A DNA stretch of 53,480 bases from Oscillospiraceae bacterium. Its GTDB lineage: Bacteria; Bacillota; Clostridia; Oscillospirales; CAG-272. How positions within the stretch are numbered: the stretch's first letter is position 1; each line of letters starts with the position of its first letter. Location: contig SVSR01000010.1 of NCBI GenBank assembly GCA_015064205.1, positions 1 to 53,480 on the forward strand, in the 5' to 3' direction. The notes under the pieces were generated by a model that was given only the letters and a program-made list of their open reading frames with translations, had not been told where the DNA came from and searched no databases. A program made the translations under genes and the position numbers. Below are positions 1 through 9,483 of this stretch, in pieces.

Positions 1-561
1 GCTGTCTTTTAAATTTACACCAAGCGCTGCATACGATATAGTTACAATATCAGCGCGCCAAAACTCTTTGGTATTTACAAGTTCCGGTAAAATCCCGACT
101 TCTTTTGCAAAATCATATGGGTCTGACCAGGAAAAATCAAGATTGTTCTGATCAGAGTATCCGAGAGCGCGAAGCATAAAGGTCAAATATGTTGCCGCAC
201 TTGCGTTACCAACGCCGAATTTAGTTGCTGAAACGCCTTGAGTAAGCCCGTTTTCATAAGCATATCCGACATACTTGTATGCCCACTCGGGCACGTCTGT
301 AAACGGGTGAGTCCACTCGCTGTTTTGCGCCTCGGCTTCTTTACCGAGAATTCGGATAAGCATTACTATCACTTCTACTCTTGTAGGTGTACGTTCAAGA
401 TCAAAGTTTGTTTCGGATACACCGTTAAAGAGTCCGAGTTCTCTCAAATCAACGGCCATTGCGGTCTCTGCACTTACATCTCTTGTGCCGGTTGCCGCAA
501 TCGGAAGCATCATAAAAATTGCAAGCAGCAGACAAACTGTACATACGCTGATTTTTTTCAT
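1..561 (-). CDS. SLH-domain secreted protein (5' part, runs off the window)
   Basis: The minus-strand frame is open from an ATG at 561 to the window edge, giving 187 residues of the N-terminus. A GGAGG lies 7 nt upstream of the start. Residues 1-28 form a signal peptide (Lys-Lys, hydrophobic core, AAT-G). The rest matches S-layer homology repeats: a FTDVPEWAYKYVGYAYENG segment followed by a helix ending in MLRALGY. SLH domains tether proteins to secondary cell-wall polymers, so this is probably a cell-surface protein. What lies C-terminal, such as an enzyme or adhesin, is outside the window. It has its own promoter upstream. Confidence 0.8.
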   Translation of the reverse strand, partial: MKKISVCTVCLLLAIFMMLPIAATGTRDVSAETAMAVDLRELGLFNGVSETNFDLERTPTRVEVIVMLIRILGKEAEAQNSEWTHPFTDVPEWAYKYVGYAYENGLTQGVSATKFGVGNASAATYLTFMLRALGYSDQNNLDFSWSDPYDFAKEVGILPELVNTKEFWRADIVTISYAALGVNLKDS

Positions 562-601
562 ATTCGACCTCCTGTTCAGTCTTGTTAAATTATGTAAGTT
601 A

Positions 602-630
602 ATTTTAGCATATTTTCCCTTTGTTGGCAA
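602..630 (-). promoter_or_regulatory. Promoter for the SLH gene
   Basis: On the minus strand TTGCCA (625-630) and TAAAAT (602-607) are separated by 17 nt. The spacer ends in AAAATATGC, which gives an extended TG-type -10. The same spacer end recurs at two other promoters in this window. Confidence 0.55.
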
Positions 631-691
631 GTGGTTAGATACAATACATTCCAATTATTTTAATACTAGGACAAAGTTTCCCTGTGAATGT

Positions 692-720
692 TTGACTGTC
701 ATAGCTTTTTCGTGTATAAT
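692..720 (+). promoter_or_regulatory. Promoter for the 765 lipoprotein gene
   Basis: TTGACT (692-697) and TATAAT (715-720) are 17 nt apart, an almost perfect vegetative promoter. It lies 45 nt upstream of the lipoprotein start. Confidence 0.65.
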
Positions 721-764
721 GATATCAGGCGCGATCAAGCGTACATATACCGGAGGTATCACTA

Positions 765-2726
765 ATGAAAAAATTCTGCTTAATACTTATAGTTTTAACA
801 CTTCTTTTATCTTCGTGCGACAAAATGCGCCTCCCAAATTTAAGCAAAATTTTGCCTACAACATCCGATGAGGAAGAGACATCTTCTGATAACACGTCCT
901 ATACCACAGCCGATGACAGCGAGTTTAATGATATTGCGACAGAAGTTGAAATAAATGAATCCGACACGAGCGAGCAGATCGAAAGAGACTTTGCGGAAAT
1001 TACTGATAATTCCGAAGTCACCGATGCTTTTGATACAAATGCTGTTGAAAAAAACGAAGCTCCCGTGGAGCATTTAGGAAGCAATTCTCTCAAGGGAGTC
1101 CCGTTTACTGAGGTATACTGTACCAAAAACAACACTATAATTACTTATAGTGACGATGAGAAGTGCGTGATGATATTTGACAACAGCGGCAAACAAATTT
1201 ATGCCTGTAGCGAACTTGAACTTATACTACTTGGTGAATTCGGCGTGATGGTAGCGCTTCCTGACGGTAATGCTAGAATTATTACTGTTGACGGCAAAGA
1301 AACACAGTCCGTTTCTTCCATTCTTACCGGAATGGTTCCAAGGCTTTCCGACAGCGGTACTGTTTATACCATAGAAGTTATTGACAACGTGGCTTATTAC
1401 GTTATAAAGTTTTCATTAGCCGCACCAAAGAATGATGCTGAGCGAGCATTAGTCTTCAGTTATTACTTTTCCCCGGAAAAAGCAGATTTGAAGTTTAAAG
1501 CATCTATGGATGAACTTGATGTTATATACCGTTCAAAATATGATTGGTTTATAAAGAACATTGATGGAACTTATTCCATTTACCGTATAAATCAATCCGG
1601 TGTCAGGCTGATAGGTACATATGATTCTATGGAATTTACTTCGGGGGGCGAGCCTATAAAGCTGACACAAGATCATGAAGTTGTTCTACTTGAATATGTT
1701 TTTAAAAACGGCGAAGTTTCTTATGTTTCTCAGAAAAACCTCGTCGATGTGCGCTTAGAACCTGATGTTCTGGGAAAATACTCCGAAAAAGCGTCCGAGG
1801 CTATACTCCCAAATACTTCTGAACTCATTTGCGACACTCCGGACAGTCGATATAACCACGGACTTAAAACAAAGGTTTATCGCGCTGGTGATGATCTGTA
1901 CATTACCGGCATTTACGGCACCTATATTCTTCCGATTGAAGAAGATATCGTGTCTGTGAATCTTTTCAGTGATGATTGTATTCAGTTAGCTTATTTCATA
2001 AATGGAGAGCTGCGTATCGGCAAGATCGATCTCTTTACATACGATAATCATTTGAACGACTTGCATATATATGAATACAGCAATGAATATGAATACAGCG
2101 GGGGATCAAGAGAGCTTGGCAAATGGAATGGTGCACAATGTATTGAAGGATGCTATTACAGTTATTTTTGCAAGGATGGTAAAATTATTGCAGGTGCATG
2201 GGGTAACACCATAGTCAAAATAGGAGACTTGTGCGCAATCAGATATTTTGTAGATGTACAGCACTGGTTCAACTACTTTATATTCAAACCTGATTTCACC
2301 AAATTTTCCGATGATATATTCAACGAATTCTACGCTATCGGCGATGGTTGCTATATAGGAACTACAGACAAAAAAGAGTACCGTTTTTATGACTCAGACG
2401 GAAAAATATATTTCAACTCCTCCGATGACAAGAGTATACTCAGCGTTACTGCTAATTGCAAGCTTACAATAAATGAGGATCGTATTCTGCAACTGTTCAA
2501 TCTTTATGATGAACTTATATACGACTTCGGTGCTGTAGAAGAGGGCTATAACTACAAAAATGAATATACAAAAGCATATGACAAAAATAATGATGGCGTA
2601 ATAGACGAATACAGTTTCTCTTTTATTAAGGGGGTTACGTATTCACTGCCTTATATCAAGTACAGCTTTAATCTTGAAACCGGAAAAGGTGAAGTGACGA
2701 CAGGATTGATAGACCCTATATTATAA
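765..2726 (+). CDS. Large lipoprotein of unknown function
   Basis: A 653-residue protein with a lipoprotein signal peptide: MKK, a hydrophobic stretch and a LSSC lipobox with Cys18. A Thr/Ser/Asp/Glu-rich linker follows (about 30-110), which is typical of a spacer crossing the wall. The remainder has many short beta-like segments with repeated aromatic/Asp patterns and no family I recognise. Residues 606-615 (DKNNDGVIDE) match an EF-hand-type calcium loop. CGGAGG 9 nt upstream supports the start. It is monocistronic, with its own promoter and a strong terminator after it. No function can be assigned beyond a surface-anchored, possibly calcium-binding protein. Confidence 0.8.
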   Translation: MKKFCLILIVLTLLLSSCDKMRLPNLSKILPTTSDEEETSSDNTSYTTADDSEFNDIATEVEINESDTSEQIERDFAEITDNSEVTDAFDTNAVEKNEAPVEHLGSNSLKGVPFTEVYCTKNNTIITYSDDEKCVMIFDNSGKQIYACSELELILLGEFGVMVALPDGNARIITVDGKETQSVSSILTGMVPRLSDSGTVYTIEVIDNVAYYVIKFSLAAPKNDAERALVFSYYFSPEKADLKFKASMDELDVIYRSKYDWFIKNIDGTYSIYRINQSGVRLIGTYDSMEFTSGGEPIKLTQDHEVVLLEYVFKNGEVSYVSQKNLVDVRLEPDVLGKYSEKASEAILPNTSELICDTPDSRYNHGLKTKVYRAGDDLYITGIYGTYILPIEEDIVSVNLFSDDCIQLAYFINGELRIGKIDLFTYDNHLNDLHIYEYSNEYEYSGGSRELGKWNGAQCIEGCYYSYFCKDGKIIAGAWGNTIVKIGDLCAIRYFVDVQHWFNYFIFKPDFTKFSDDIFNEFYAIGDGCYIGTTDKKEYRFYDSDGKIYFNSSDDKSILSVTANCKLTINEDRILQLFNLYDELIYDFGAVEEGYNYKNEYTKAYDKNNDGVIDEYSFSFIKGVTYSLPYIKYSFNLETGKGEVTTGLIDPIL

Positions 2727-2756
2727 GAGTAGCCATTAGTTAAATACAAATAAGAA

Positions 2757-2776
2757 AGCACGCCGATCGGCGTGCT
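2757..2776 (+). terminator. Terminator after the lipoprotein gene
   Basis: A perfect 20-nt palindrome, AGCACGCCGATCGGCGTGCT, is followed by TTTCTTTT, 30 nt after the stop codon. Confidence 0.75.
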
Positions 2777-2808
2777 TTTCTTTTGGCAACAGTTGATAAT
2801 TATGATAC

Positions 2809-2870
2809 GGTTTCATAGGGTTTCAAAAGGTTTCACTTAAAAATGAAACCATAGCCTATTAATTGAAACC
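2809..2870 (+). repeat. GGTTTCA repeat cluster
   Basis: Three direct copies of GGTTTCA start at 2809, 2819 and 2829, exactly 10 bp apart. Two inverted copies (TGAAACC) start at 2844 and 2864. The last one overlaps the end of the MFS gene. One-turn phasing suggests a protein-binding array or the edge of an acquired segment. Confidence 0.6.
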
Positions 2871-4061
2871 ATGCCGATAAAAGGCTTTGTCCAAATACGC
2901 CACAATCGCCATCAAAATCAGCAGGCCGCCGGAAATCACCATCAACAATCGCATGGATGTTCTGTCTGCCAGCAGACCAAATACGACCATACCGATAGGC
3001 AAAAAGCCGGAATAAGCTGCACCGAATAATCCGAATACTCGCCCCGACATTTCCGGTGTACTGTTCTCCTGCAGGAGGGTGGTAGAGGCTGTTTGCACCA
3101 TGGTCAGTGCAACTCCGTAAACAGCCATCAGCACCAAATACATATAGAAGTTGTTTGCCAAACCCATCAGAATTGCCAGCAGTCCAAAGGACACCATTCC
3201 CACCAGCAGCGTTTTGGTATGGCGTTTGAATCCGCCCCAGGTACTGATCAGCAAGCCGCCTGCCATCATACCCAAAAAGCCGATGACTTCCACAAGCGTC
3301 ATGTGGAAATAGGTGTCTCCGTAGTAACGGCTGACAAATAAAGTTGCGAGAAATCCTGCGGGAACACACAGGAAAATGAATAGACCAAAAAGCATAATCA
3401 GTTTTCCGAGAAACCGCTCCTTGGCAGCATAGCGAATGCCCTCCTGCATTTCGGCAAAAACCGGTGCGGTTTCTGTTCGCTCTTCAAAGGGGATGACAAT
3501 CGCACTCAACAGCCCAATACCTACCATAGCGGTTACTACATCCACCATCAGCGCGCCACGGAAGCTGCCCCATGTGAGAATACTGCCTGCAATGGCCGGT
3601 GCAGCAAATTGAACCACCGATTGAACAGTTGCGTTGATCCCGTTAAACTTCATCAAATTCTCTTCTGCAACGAGCTGCGGCACTGTTGCGTTCACTGCCG
3701 GTGTGTGGATACCCGTACCAAGGGAGCGAATCACCGAAATCACAACCAATGCGATATAAATCGTTTCATTCTGAGAAATCTGTGGAAGAAGCAGGACAAG
3801 TGCCAGTGTTGCTGCTGCAATTGCTCCATCTGCGGCAATAATCAAAAACTTCCGGGGATATCGATCTGCCCATACGCCAGAAAAGAAGGAAATCAGAAAC
3901 TGTGGGATGTAAGCTGCTGCTGAGAGAAGGGCAACCCATCCGCCGGACGTGGTTTCCAGCGTCACATACCAGATAATTGCAAACTGTACGATAGAAGATC
4001 CCAGTAAGGTAACCGCTTGACTGGCAAGAAACAGCGACGCTTTTGAATATCCTTTTCTCAT
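2859..4061 (-). CDS. MFS drug-efflux transporter (Mef/MFS_3-like)
   Basis: A 400-residue membrane protein with about 12 hydrophobic segments. It has an MFS loop signature (GVWADRYPRKFLI near residues 60-75) and strong resemblance to macrolide/enterobactin-type exporters. It should export small amphiphilic compounds using the proton gradient. The start ATG overlaps the stop of the upstream regulator by 4 nt (ATGA), with AGGGGA 7 nt before it, so the two are translationally coupled. The pair is near 50% GC where I counted, well above the adjacent AT-rich lipoprotein gene, which suggests horizontal acquisition. The substrate cannot be told from sequence. Confidence 0.85.
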   Translation of the reverse strand: MRKGYSKASLFLASQAVTLLGSSIVQFAIIWYVTLETTSGGWVALLSAAAYIPQFLISFFSGVWADRYPRKFLIIAADGAIAAATLALVLLLPQISQNETIYIALVVISVIRSLGTGIHTPAVNATVPQLVAEENLMKFNGINATVQSVVQFAAPAIAGSILTWGSFRGALMVDVVTAMVGIGLLSAIVIPFEERTETAPVFAEMQEGIRYAAKERFLGKLIMLFGLFIFLCVPAGFLATLFVSRYYGDTYFHMTLVEVIGFLGMMAGGLLISTWGGFKRHTKTLLVGMVSFGLLAILMGLANNFYMYLVLMAVYGVALTMVQTASTTLLQENSTPEMSGRVFGLFGAAYSGFLPIGMVVFGLLADRTSMRLLMVISGGLLILMAIVAYLDKAFYRHGFN

Positions 4062-4951
4062 TTCCGCGTCCCCTGTTCCTTGCGTATCGCTCTCATTTCG
4101 ATGTATCCTCTTTCTCCTCTGGGTTCCAACTGAATGCGGGGATTCGAGTCATCCCAGCAAAAACCGATTACAGAGGGGTCATAGCGATCCATAGCGGTCT
4201 GAACAGCAAAAATAGCATCGCAATAATCTTCCTCGTCAAACGGTTCCCCCTGGAACATCAGATACTCAGACTCCGGCAAGGTGATGATTTCGAATCCCTC
4301 CGGGATCACACCGTCGTAATCCTCTGCTACCTCAACACCCTGCACATAGGTAGAGGTTTCGGGGAGCTTATACTGCTCAGGGAGCCACAGGCAAACCGGT
4401 TCACCACACAGGCTGTCCATGCTGAGAAGTGTTCCCCACACATCGCAGCCAACCTCGCCGCAGTAGTCAAAGTAGTTGTCAGCTTTGATTCCCCGTTTTA
4501 TGATGACCTTTCGGCGGGGTTTGTGAATCACTTGAATGAACACATTTGGGGCTTTTTCCACAAACGAAAACTCCTTTCTTAATTCCTTGAATTTGACACC
4601 GTAGGCAACGAACAGCTTGACCGGAACTGGATTTTTTGCGTATTCGCTTGGGTTGATGCCAAACTCTTTGCGAAAGGCCCGGGTGTATCCGTCAACGCTG
4701 GCAAAACCAAGATCAAAAGCCACATCAATGATTTTCGTGTGTTCTGCTTTCAAACGCAGCGCAGATTTTGCCAGTCGCATCCGACGGATATATTCTGCGG
4801 GCGCGTAACCGGTGTGCTCCCGAAACAGCCGATGAGCATACCAAGGAGAAAAGCTACAAATATCTGCCAAAGCAGCCAGTGTAATTTCCTCCGTCAGATG
4901 GGCTTCGATGTAGTCCTGCATTTTCTGAACCGCAAGAATCTGTTCCGTCAT
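4058..4951 (-). CDS. AraC-family regulator with GyrI-like effector domain
   Basis: A 297-residue protein. The first ~105 residues are a two-helix-turn-helix AraC domain (LAALADICSFSPWYAHRLFR, then the GFASVDGYTRAFRKEFG signature). The C-terminal ~170 residues resemble the GyrI/Rob-type small-molecule-binding domain. This N-terminal DNA-binding/C-terminal sensing order is typical of multidrug-responsive activators. AAGGAGG sits 8 nt before the ATG at 4951; a GTG three codons upstream lies inside that ribosome site and is unlikely to be the start. It probably activates itself and the downstream efflux pump in response to a drug-like ligand. Confidence 0.85.
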   Translation of the reverse strand: MTEQILAVQKMQDYIEAHLTEEITLAALADICSFSPWYAHRLFREHTGYAPAEYIRRMRLAKSALRLKAEHTKIIDVAFDLGFASVDGYTRAFRKEFGINPSEYAKNPVPVKLFVAYGVKFKELRKEFSFVEKAPNVFIQVIHKPRRKVIIKRGIKADNYFDYCGEVGCDVWGTLLSMDSLCGEPVCLWLPEQYKLPETSTYVQGVEVAEDYDGVIPEGFEIITLPESEYLMFQGEPFDEEDYCDAIFAVQTAMDRYDPSVIGFCWDDSNPRIQLEPRGERGYIEMRAIRKEQGTRK

Positions 4952-5084
4952 GTTCGTCACCTCCTTATCATCACTTATATTTTACAGGAATCAAGAAAAA
5001 TTCTCTCGACCGTTTTTGTCATTGTATTATGTTACTGTATATCATGAAAATGTGAATAGCTACAGGCATTTTTGTAAAAAGAAA

Positions 5085-5129
5085 AAGGTTGATAGTTTCA
5101 GATACTCTCGTATCAAAACTATCAACCTT
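5085..5129 (-). terminator. Terminator of tmRNA
   Basis: Long inverted arms (AAGGTTGATAGTTT and its complement, 5085-5129) with an inner GATAC/GTATC stem, followed on the minus strand by TTTCTTTTT. It lies 3 nt past the tmRNA 3' end. Confidence 0.85.
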
Positions 5130-5132
5130 ATT

Positions 5133-5489
5133 TGGTGGATGCGAGGGGAGTCGAACCCCTGTCCGAAAACCTCTTGATACAGCTTTCTACGAGTGTAGTC
5201 TATCTTTTAAACTTCCCTCTCAAGACGCCGAAAGACAGGCTTCTGTCAAGGTAAGCCATTTAGTGCGTGACGGCTTCAATGGCGAAAGGGCCGTTCACGT
5301 TCACCGCTGATTTGATGCCGGGCATAGTTCGCGGTACTACTATGCGCGACAAGCGTGCGCTATGCGCTTACGCTGCTGCTAATTCTGTATTGTTAGCGTT
5401 TAATTTTAAGTCGGAACTTATTTAAGAGTTGCCCCAAACTCTACTCGCTTACCATACCTCAAAATCCCCGTCGAAACCTTTACGCACCC
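5133..5489 (-). ncRNA. ssrA: tmRNA (SsrA)
   Basis: Transfer-messenger RNA that rescues stalled ribosomes with SmpB. The 5' GGGTGCG (from 5489) pairs with the 3' CGCATCC before ACCA (end 5133, CCA encoded), forming the tRNA-like acceptor stem. The T-arm is GGGGTTCGACTCCCC. The resume codon is most likely GCT at 5397-5395, read as ANNTELAAA then TAA (stop 5370-5368); the preceding TTAAAC resembles the usual upstream element. The tag ends in LAAA rather than the common ALAA. It neighbours smpB, its protein partner, as in many Bacillota. A strong terminator follows. Confidence 0.95.
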
Positions 5490-5633
5490 TTGTCTTCGGC
5501 GCGCGTGAAGTGTAAGGCTTTTTATCTTAAACCATACTCCCACGTCTGTTTTTATTGATTGTTCTTTCTGCTCGTGTTGCATTTTGTGTTGCATTTACAG
5601 TTCAATCAATTTATGCTTTCAATACAGGTTTTA

Positions 5634-6098
5634 TCAGTATCTTTCCTTATGTGCTCTCTCAATATCACGTTCAGCCTGCTTTCTTGCCGCGTCATCACGC
5701 TTATCATAGAGCTTTTTACCTCTGCACAGTCCTATTTCCATTTTAAGCTTTGACCCTTTGAAATAAACTGCAAGCGGTACAAGTGTCAGTCCCTTTTGTG
5801 TTATCTGACCAAGGAGCTTATTTATCTCCTTTTTATGCATCAGTAGTCTTTTTACTCTGTATGGGTCACGGTTGAAAATATTTCCCTTTTCATACGGGCT
5901 TACGTGTACACCAACAGCAAATATTTCGCCGGCCTCTATCATACAGTACGAATCTTTCAAATTGATTCCGCCGTTTCTGATGCTTTTTACCTCTGTTCCG
6001 AAGAGTTCGATTCCGGCTTCATATTTTTCGTCTACAAAATAGTCGTGATAAGCTTTTTTATTCTGTGCTATCGTTCTGTTTTGCACCTTTTCAGCCAT
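5634..6098 (-). CDS. smpB: SsrA-binding protein SmpB
   Basis: A 154-residue protein. SmpB binds tmRNA and guides its tRNA-like domain into the A site of stalled ribosomes. The family core is clear: NKKAYHDYFVDEKYEAGIEL, GTEVKSIR near residues 35-42, and a basic C-terminal tail with KKLYDKRD. I place the start at 6098 (MAEKVQN), with GGAGG 8 nt upstream. A longer reading from 6143 would run back over the -10 box at 6132-6137, so it is unlikely. The gene is next to ssrA in the same direction. Confidence 0.95.
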   Translation of the reverse strand: MAEKVQNRTIAQNKKAYHDYFVDEKYEAGIELFGTEVKSIRNGGINLKDSYCMIEAGEIFAVGVHVSPYEKGNIFNRDPYRVKRLLMHKKEINKLLGQITQKGLTLVPLAVYFKGSKLKMEIGLCRGKKLYDKRDDAARKQAERDIERAHKERY

Positions 6099-6131
6099 CG
6101 CTCTTTCCTCCTTCAGCCCAGTCTGAACTAC

Positions 6132-6159
6132 AGTATACCACAAATTCTGTTTTTTTCAA
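6132..6159 (-). promoter_or_regulatory. Promoter for smpB
   Basis: TTGAAA (6154-6159) and TATACT (6132-6137) on the minus strand are separated by 16 nt, about 35 nt before the SmpB start. Confidence 0.5.
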
Positions 6160-6198
6160 GAGAATTCTGTCAACTGTAATTGATTTGTAATAAACTTC

Positions 6199-7524
6199 TT
6201 ACGCTTCCATTATTTTACCGCACACATCTTTTTCATTCACTTCAAGCTTTACTTTTACGACTTTTCCGTGTGCTTTTTCGTACTCATCTTTGCCGCAAGG
6301 TATTTTTACCGCGATAAAATTCGGTGTGTGTCCTGTTGCATAGCCGTCTTTATATTCTTCGGGTATAACGGTCACCACTTTGCCGTTATAGTCTGCTACG
6401 AGCTTATATGCTGCCTCTTCGACTATTTCATAAAGCTTATTTACTCTTGCCGAGGCAACACTTGACGGTACCTGATCGGGCATTACTGCCGCAGGTGTTC
6501 CCTCTCTTTTTGAATAAGCGAAGATATGTGCGCTTAAAAACTTTGCTTTTTTTACAAAGCTGCAGGTTTCATCAAAGTCGGCATCATCCTCCCCCGGAAA
6601 GCCGCAGATTATATCCGTTGTAAACATAACGTCGGGGATATTTTTGCGGATATTCTCCATGTATTCAAGGAGCATTCTCGTATTGTATTTTCGCTTCATA
6701 AGTCCTAAAATTCTGTCGGAGCCGCTTTGGAGTGAGAGGTGAAAATGCGGTGTGAGTTTTTTTAGTTTTGCTACTCGCTCAACAAAGTCCCTTTTCATTA
6801 TTGACGGATCGAGTGATCCAAGCCTGATACGCTCGAGTCCTTCTATTTTATCAACCTCGCAAAGAAGGTCTGCAAGGTTGTAACCGTCCTCGAAATCCTT
6901 ACCGTAAGAGCCAGTTTCTATCCCTGTCAGCACTACCTCAAGATAGCCCTTATTCACAAGGGTCTTTACTTCGTTTATAACGTCTTTGGATTTCTTTGAG
7001 ACTACCGGACCGCGTGCTGTCGGGATTATGCAGTATGTACAGCGAGAGTCACAGCCGTCCTCAATTTTTACGTATGCACGAGTACGCTCTTCCGTGCCGC
7101 CGCCGAATTTCCCGTCTAGCATCATATCCTCAAAGCCGAGGCTGCAAAGGGGTTTAACATCAATATTCTGAGCTGTTTCTCCTTTTTCAAGTTCGGTTAT
7201 CTTATCTATAACCTGCATTTTATTACGCGAGCCGAGTATTGCGGAGACGCCGTCTATTTCCGCAAGTTTTTCTGCTTTTGTCTGTGCAAGGCATCCGGTT
7301 ACGATGACTCGTGCATTGGGATTATTCTTTCTTGCACGGCGTATCATTTGTCTTGATTTTCTGTCGGCTTCTGCCGTAACAGTGCATGTATTTATAACGT
7401 AATAATCACATTTATCGGTAAAGTCGGCAATTTCAAATCCATTTTGGAAGAGTTTTTCCGCGATTGCGGCAGACTCATATTGATTGACCTTACATCCGAG
7501 AGTAAGAAATCCAATTTTTTTCAT
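6199..7524 (-). CDS. mtaB: tRNA t6A37 methylthiotransferase MtaB
   Basis: A 441-residue radical-SAM enzyme that adds a methylthio group to N6-threonylcarbamoyladenosine at tRNA position 37. Visible domains: N-terminal UPF0004 (KKIGFLTLGCKVNQYES, with further Cys at NTCTVT and TGCLAQ for the auxiliary Fe-S cluster), the radical-SAM triad CDSRCTYC, and a C-terminal TRAM-like region. The GCKVNQYE motif separates MtaB from MiaB and RimO. I prefer the start at 7524 (MKKIGF), eight codons inside the longest frame, since family members begin there. Confidence 0.92.
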   Translation of the reverse strand: MKKIGFLTLGCKVNQYESAAIAEKLFQNGFEIADFTDKCDYYVINTCTVTAEADRKSRQMIRRARKNNPNARVIVTGCLAQTKAEKLAEIDGVSAILGSRNKMQVIDKITELEKGETAQNIDVKPLCSLGFEDMMLDGKFGGGTEERTRAYVKIEDGCDSRCTYCIIPTARGPVVSKKSKDVINEVKTLVNKGYLEVVLTGIETGSYGKDFEDGYNLADLLCEVDKIEGLERIRLGSLDPSIMKRDFVERVAKLKKLTPHFHLSLQSGSDRILGLMKRKYNTRMLLEYMENIRKNIPDVMFTTDIICGFPGEDDADFDETCSFVKKAKFLSAHIFAYSKREGTPAAVMPDQVPSSVASARVNKLYEIVEEAAYKLVADYNGKVVTVIPEEYKDGYATGHTPNFIAVKIPCGKDEYEKAHGKVVKVKLEVNEKDVCGKIMEA

Positions 7525-7602
7525 AAGCGTAAATTCATCTCCGATCACGCTTTATTTTATCATATTTGCTCTCTTATGTAAAGAGTTTTTTATAAATAAT
7601 GA

Positions 7603-7632
7603 TTGACAATACGTGCTTGTTTAAACTATAAT
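7603..7632 (+). promoter_or_regulatory. Promoter for lepA-hemW
   Basis: Consensus TTGACA (7603-7608) and TATAAT (7627-7632) with an 18-nt spacer, 29 nt before the lepA start. Confidence 0.7.
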
Positions 7633-7661
7633 AGATATGATTAGATTTTCAGGAGTTTTAT

Positions 7662-9482
7662 ATGCCAGGTAACGACAGACTTAAAAAAATCAGGAATTTT
7701 TCTATTATTGCTCATATCGACCACGGTAAAAGCACGCTTGCTGACAGAATACTTGAGGCGACTCAGACTGTTTCAAAGCGTGAAATGGAAGAACAGCTTC
7801 TTGACAATATGGATCTTGAGCGCGAGCGCGGTATCACTATCAAGGCTCGTGCTGTAAGACTTGTTTACAATGCTACTGACGGTAATGAGTATATTTTTAA
7901 TTTAATAGACACTCCCGGTCACGTTGACTTCAACTATGAGGTATCACGTTCGCTCAATGCTTGCGAGGGTGCGATCCTTATCGTTGACAGCACGCAGGGT
8001 GTTGAGGCTCAGACTCTCGCTAATGCTTATCTTGCTGTTGACAATGATCTTGAAATACTGCCGGTTATAAACAAAATTGACTTACCAAGTGCTGACGTTG
8101 AACGTGTAAGAAACGAAATTGAGGACATCATTGGTATCCCTGCAGAGGATTGTCCTGCTGTATCGGCTAAGGTTGGGCTGAATATTGACCAAGTGCTTGA
8201 GAGGATAGTTACAGACATTCCATCGCCTGATGGTGACGAGTCTGCTCCGCTTAAGGCGCTCATTTTCGACTCATATTATGACAGTTATCTCGGTGTTGTT
8301 GTAAACATACGTGTTATAGACGGTTCTGTAAAGTCCGGCGACAGGATAAGACTTATGAGCAACGGTGCAGAATTTGACATCGTTGACGTTGGTTATCTTG
8401 ATCCGTTCGGGCTTAAAAAGACTGACGCTCTTTATGCGGGTGAGGTTGGATATATTACTGCGAGCATCAAGAATGTTGCTGACACACGTGTTGGTGATAC
8501 TGTAACAAGTGCAGAAAATCCGGCATCCGAGGCTTTGCCCGGATTCAAGCCGGCGCTTCCTATGGTATATGCAGGTATATATCCTGCTGACGGTGCTAAG
8601 TACGGTGATCTTCGTGATTCGCTTGAAAAGCTTGAGCTTAATGATGCGGCGCTCATATTTGAGCCGGAAACTTCAAGTGCGCTCGGATTCGGTTTCAGAT
8701 GCGGATTTTTGGGACTTTTGCACATGGAGATAATCGAGGAACGCCTTGAAAGGGAGTTCAATCTTGACCTTATTACAACGGCGCCGAGCGTTATTTACAA
8801 GATAAGAAAGACAAACGGCGAGGAGATCTCGATCGACAATCCTACGAATTTTCCCCCACCCGATGAAATTGATATTGCATACGAGCCTATGGTAAACGCG
8901 AAGATACTCACACCACCCGATTATATAGGCAGTATTATGGAGCTTTGCCAGGACAGGCGCGGTATTTACGTTGACATGAAGTATCTCGACACGGGACGAG
9001 CTGAGCTTCACTACAAGTTACCTCTTAACGAAATAGTATACGACTTTTTTGACGCTCTGAAGAGCAAGACAAAGGGGTATGCATCGCTCGATTACGAGAT
9101 AAGCGGATACGAACCTTCAAAGCTTGTTAAGCTTGACATTCTCTTGAACGGTGAGGTTGTTGACGCGCTTTCGTTTATTGTACATGCTGACAAAGCATAT
9201 GCAAGAGCGCGCAAGCTTGTAGAAAAATTAAAGGAAAACATACCGCGTCAGCTTTTCGAGATACCCGTCCAGGCGGCCATCGGAAGCAAAGTTATAGCGC
9301 GCGAGACTGTCAAGGCTATGCGCAAGGACGTTCTTGCCAAGTGTTACGGCGGCGACATTACCCGTAAGAAAAAGTTGCTTGAAAAGCAGAAAGAGGGTAA
9401 GCGCAAAATGCGCCAGCTCGGAAGCGTTCAAGTATCTCCTGAGGCATTTATGGCTGTACTCAAGCTTGACGACGAGGACTGA
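7662..9482 (+). CDS. lepA: Elongation factor 4 (LepA)
   Basis: A 606-residue translational GTPase related to EF-G that acts on ribosomes under stress and in assembly. GTPase motifs: G1 AHIDHGKST (17-25), G2 RGITI (56-60), G3 DTPGH (83-87), G4 NKID (137-140). The C-terminal part carries the LepA-specific domain ([32 protein letters not shown]). Length is normal for the family. The gene heads a two-gene unit with hemW one nucleotide downstream. Confidence 0.97.
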   Translation: MPGNDRLKKIRNFSIIAHIDHGKSTLADRILEATQTVSKREMEEQLLDNMDLERERGITIKARAVRLVYNATDGNEYIFNLIDTPGHVDFNYEVSRSLNACEGAILIVDSTQGVEAQTLANAYLAVDNDLEILPVINKIDLPSADVERVRNEIEDIIGIPAEDCPAVSAKVGLNIDQVLERIVTDIPSPDGDESAPLKALIFDSYYDSYLGVVVNIRVIDGSVKSGDRIRLMSNGAEFDIVDVGYLDPFGLKKTDALYAGEVGYITASIKNVADTRVGDTVTSAENPASEALPGFKPALPMVYAGIYPADGAKYGDLRDSLEKLELNDAALIFEPETSSALGFGFRCGFLGLLHMEIIEERLEREFNLDLITTAPSVIYKIRKTNGEEISIDNPTNFPPPDEIDIAYEPMVNAKILTPPDYIGSIMELCQDRRGIYVDMKYLDTGRAELHYKLPLNEIVYDFFDALKSKTKGYASLDYEISGYEPSKLVKLDILLNGEVVDALSFIVHADKAYARARKLVEKLKENIPRQLFEIPVQAAIGSKVIARETVKAMRKDVLAKCYGGDITRKKKLLEKQKEGKRKMRQLGSVQVSPEAFMAVLKLDDED

Positions 9483-9483
9483 T

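Noticed and set aside
238-871. Plus-strand open frames opposite the SLH gene and across the promoter
   Set aside because: They are shadows of the minus-strand SLH gene or run through the 692-720 promoter and into the lipoprotein gene in another frame.
2833-3369. 178-residue minus-strand frame inside the MFS gene
   Set aside because: An alternative frame of the real transporter; composition is not protein-like.
5089-5753. Short plus-strand frames over tmRNA and the smpB end
   Set aside because: They lie antisense to ssrA and smpB and have no ribosome site.
9334-9483. Upstream extension of hemW into lepA
   Set aside because: The extension overlaps conserved lepA coding sequence; the ATG at 9484 begins exactly at the family N-terminus.
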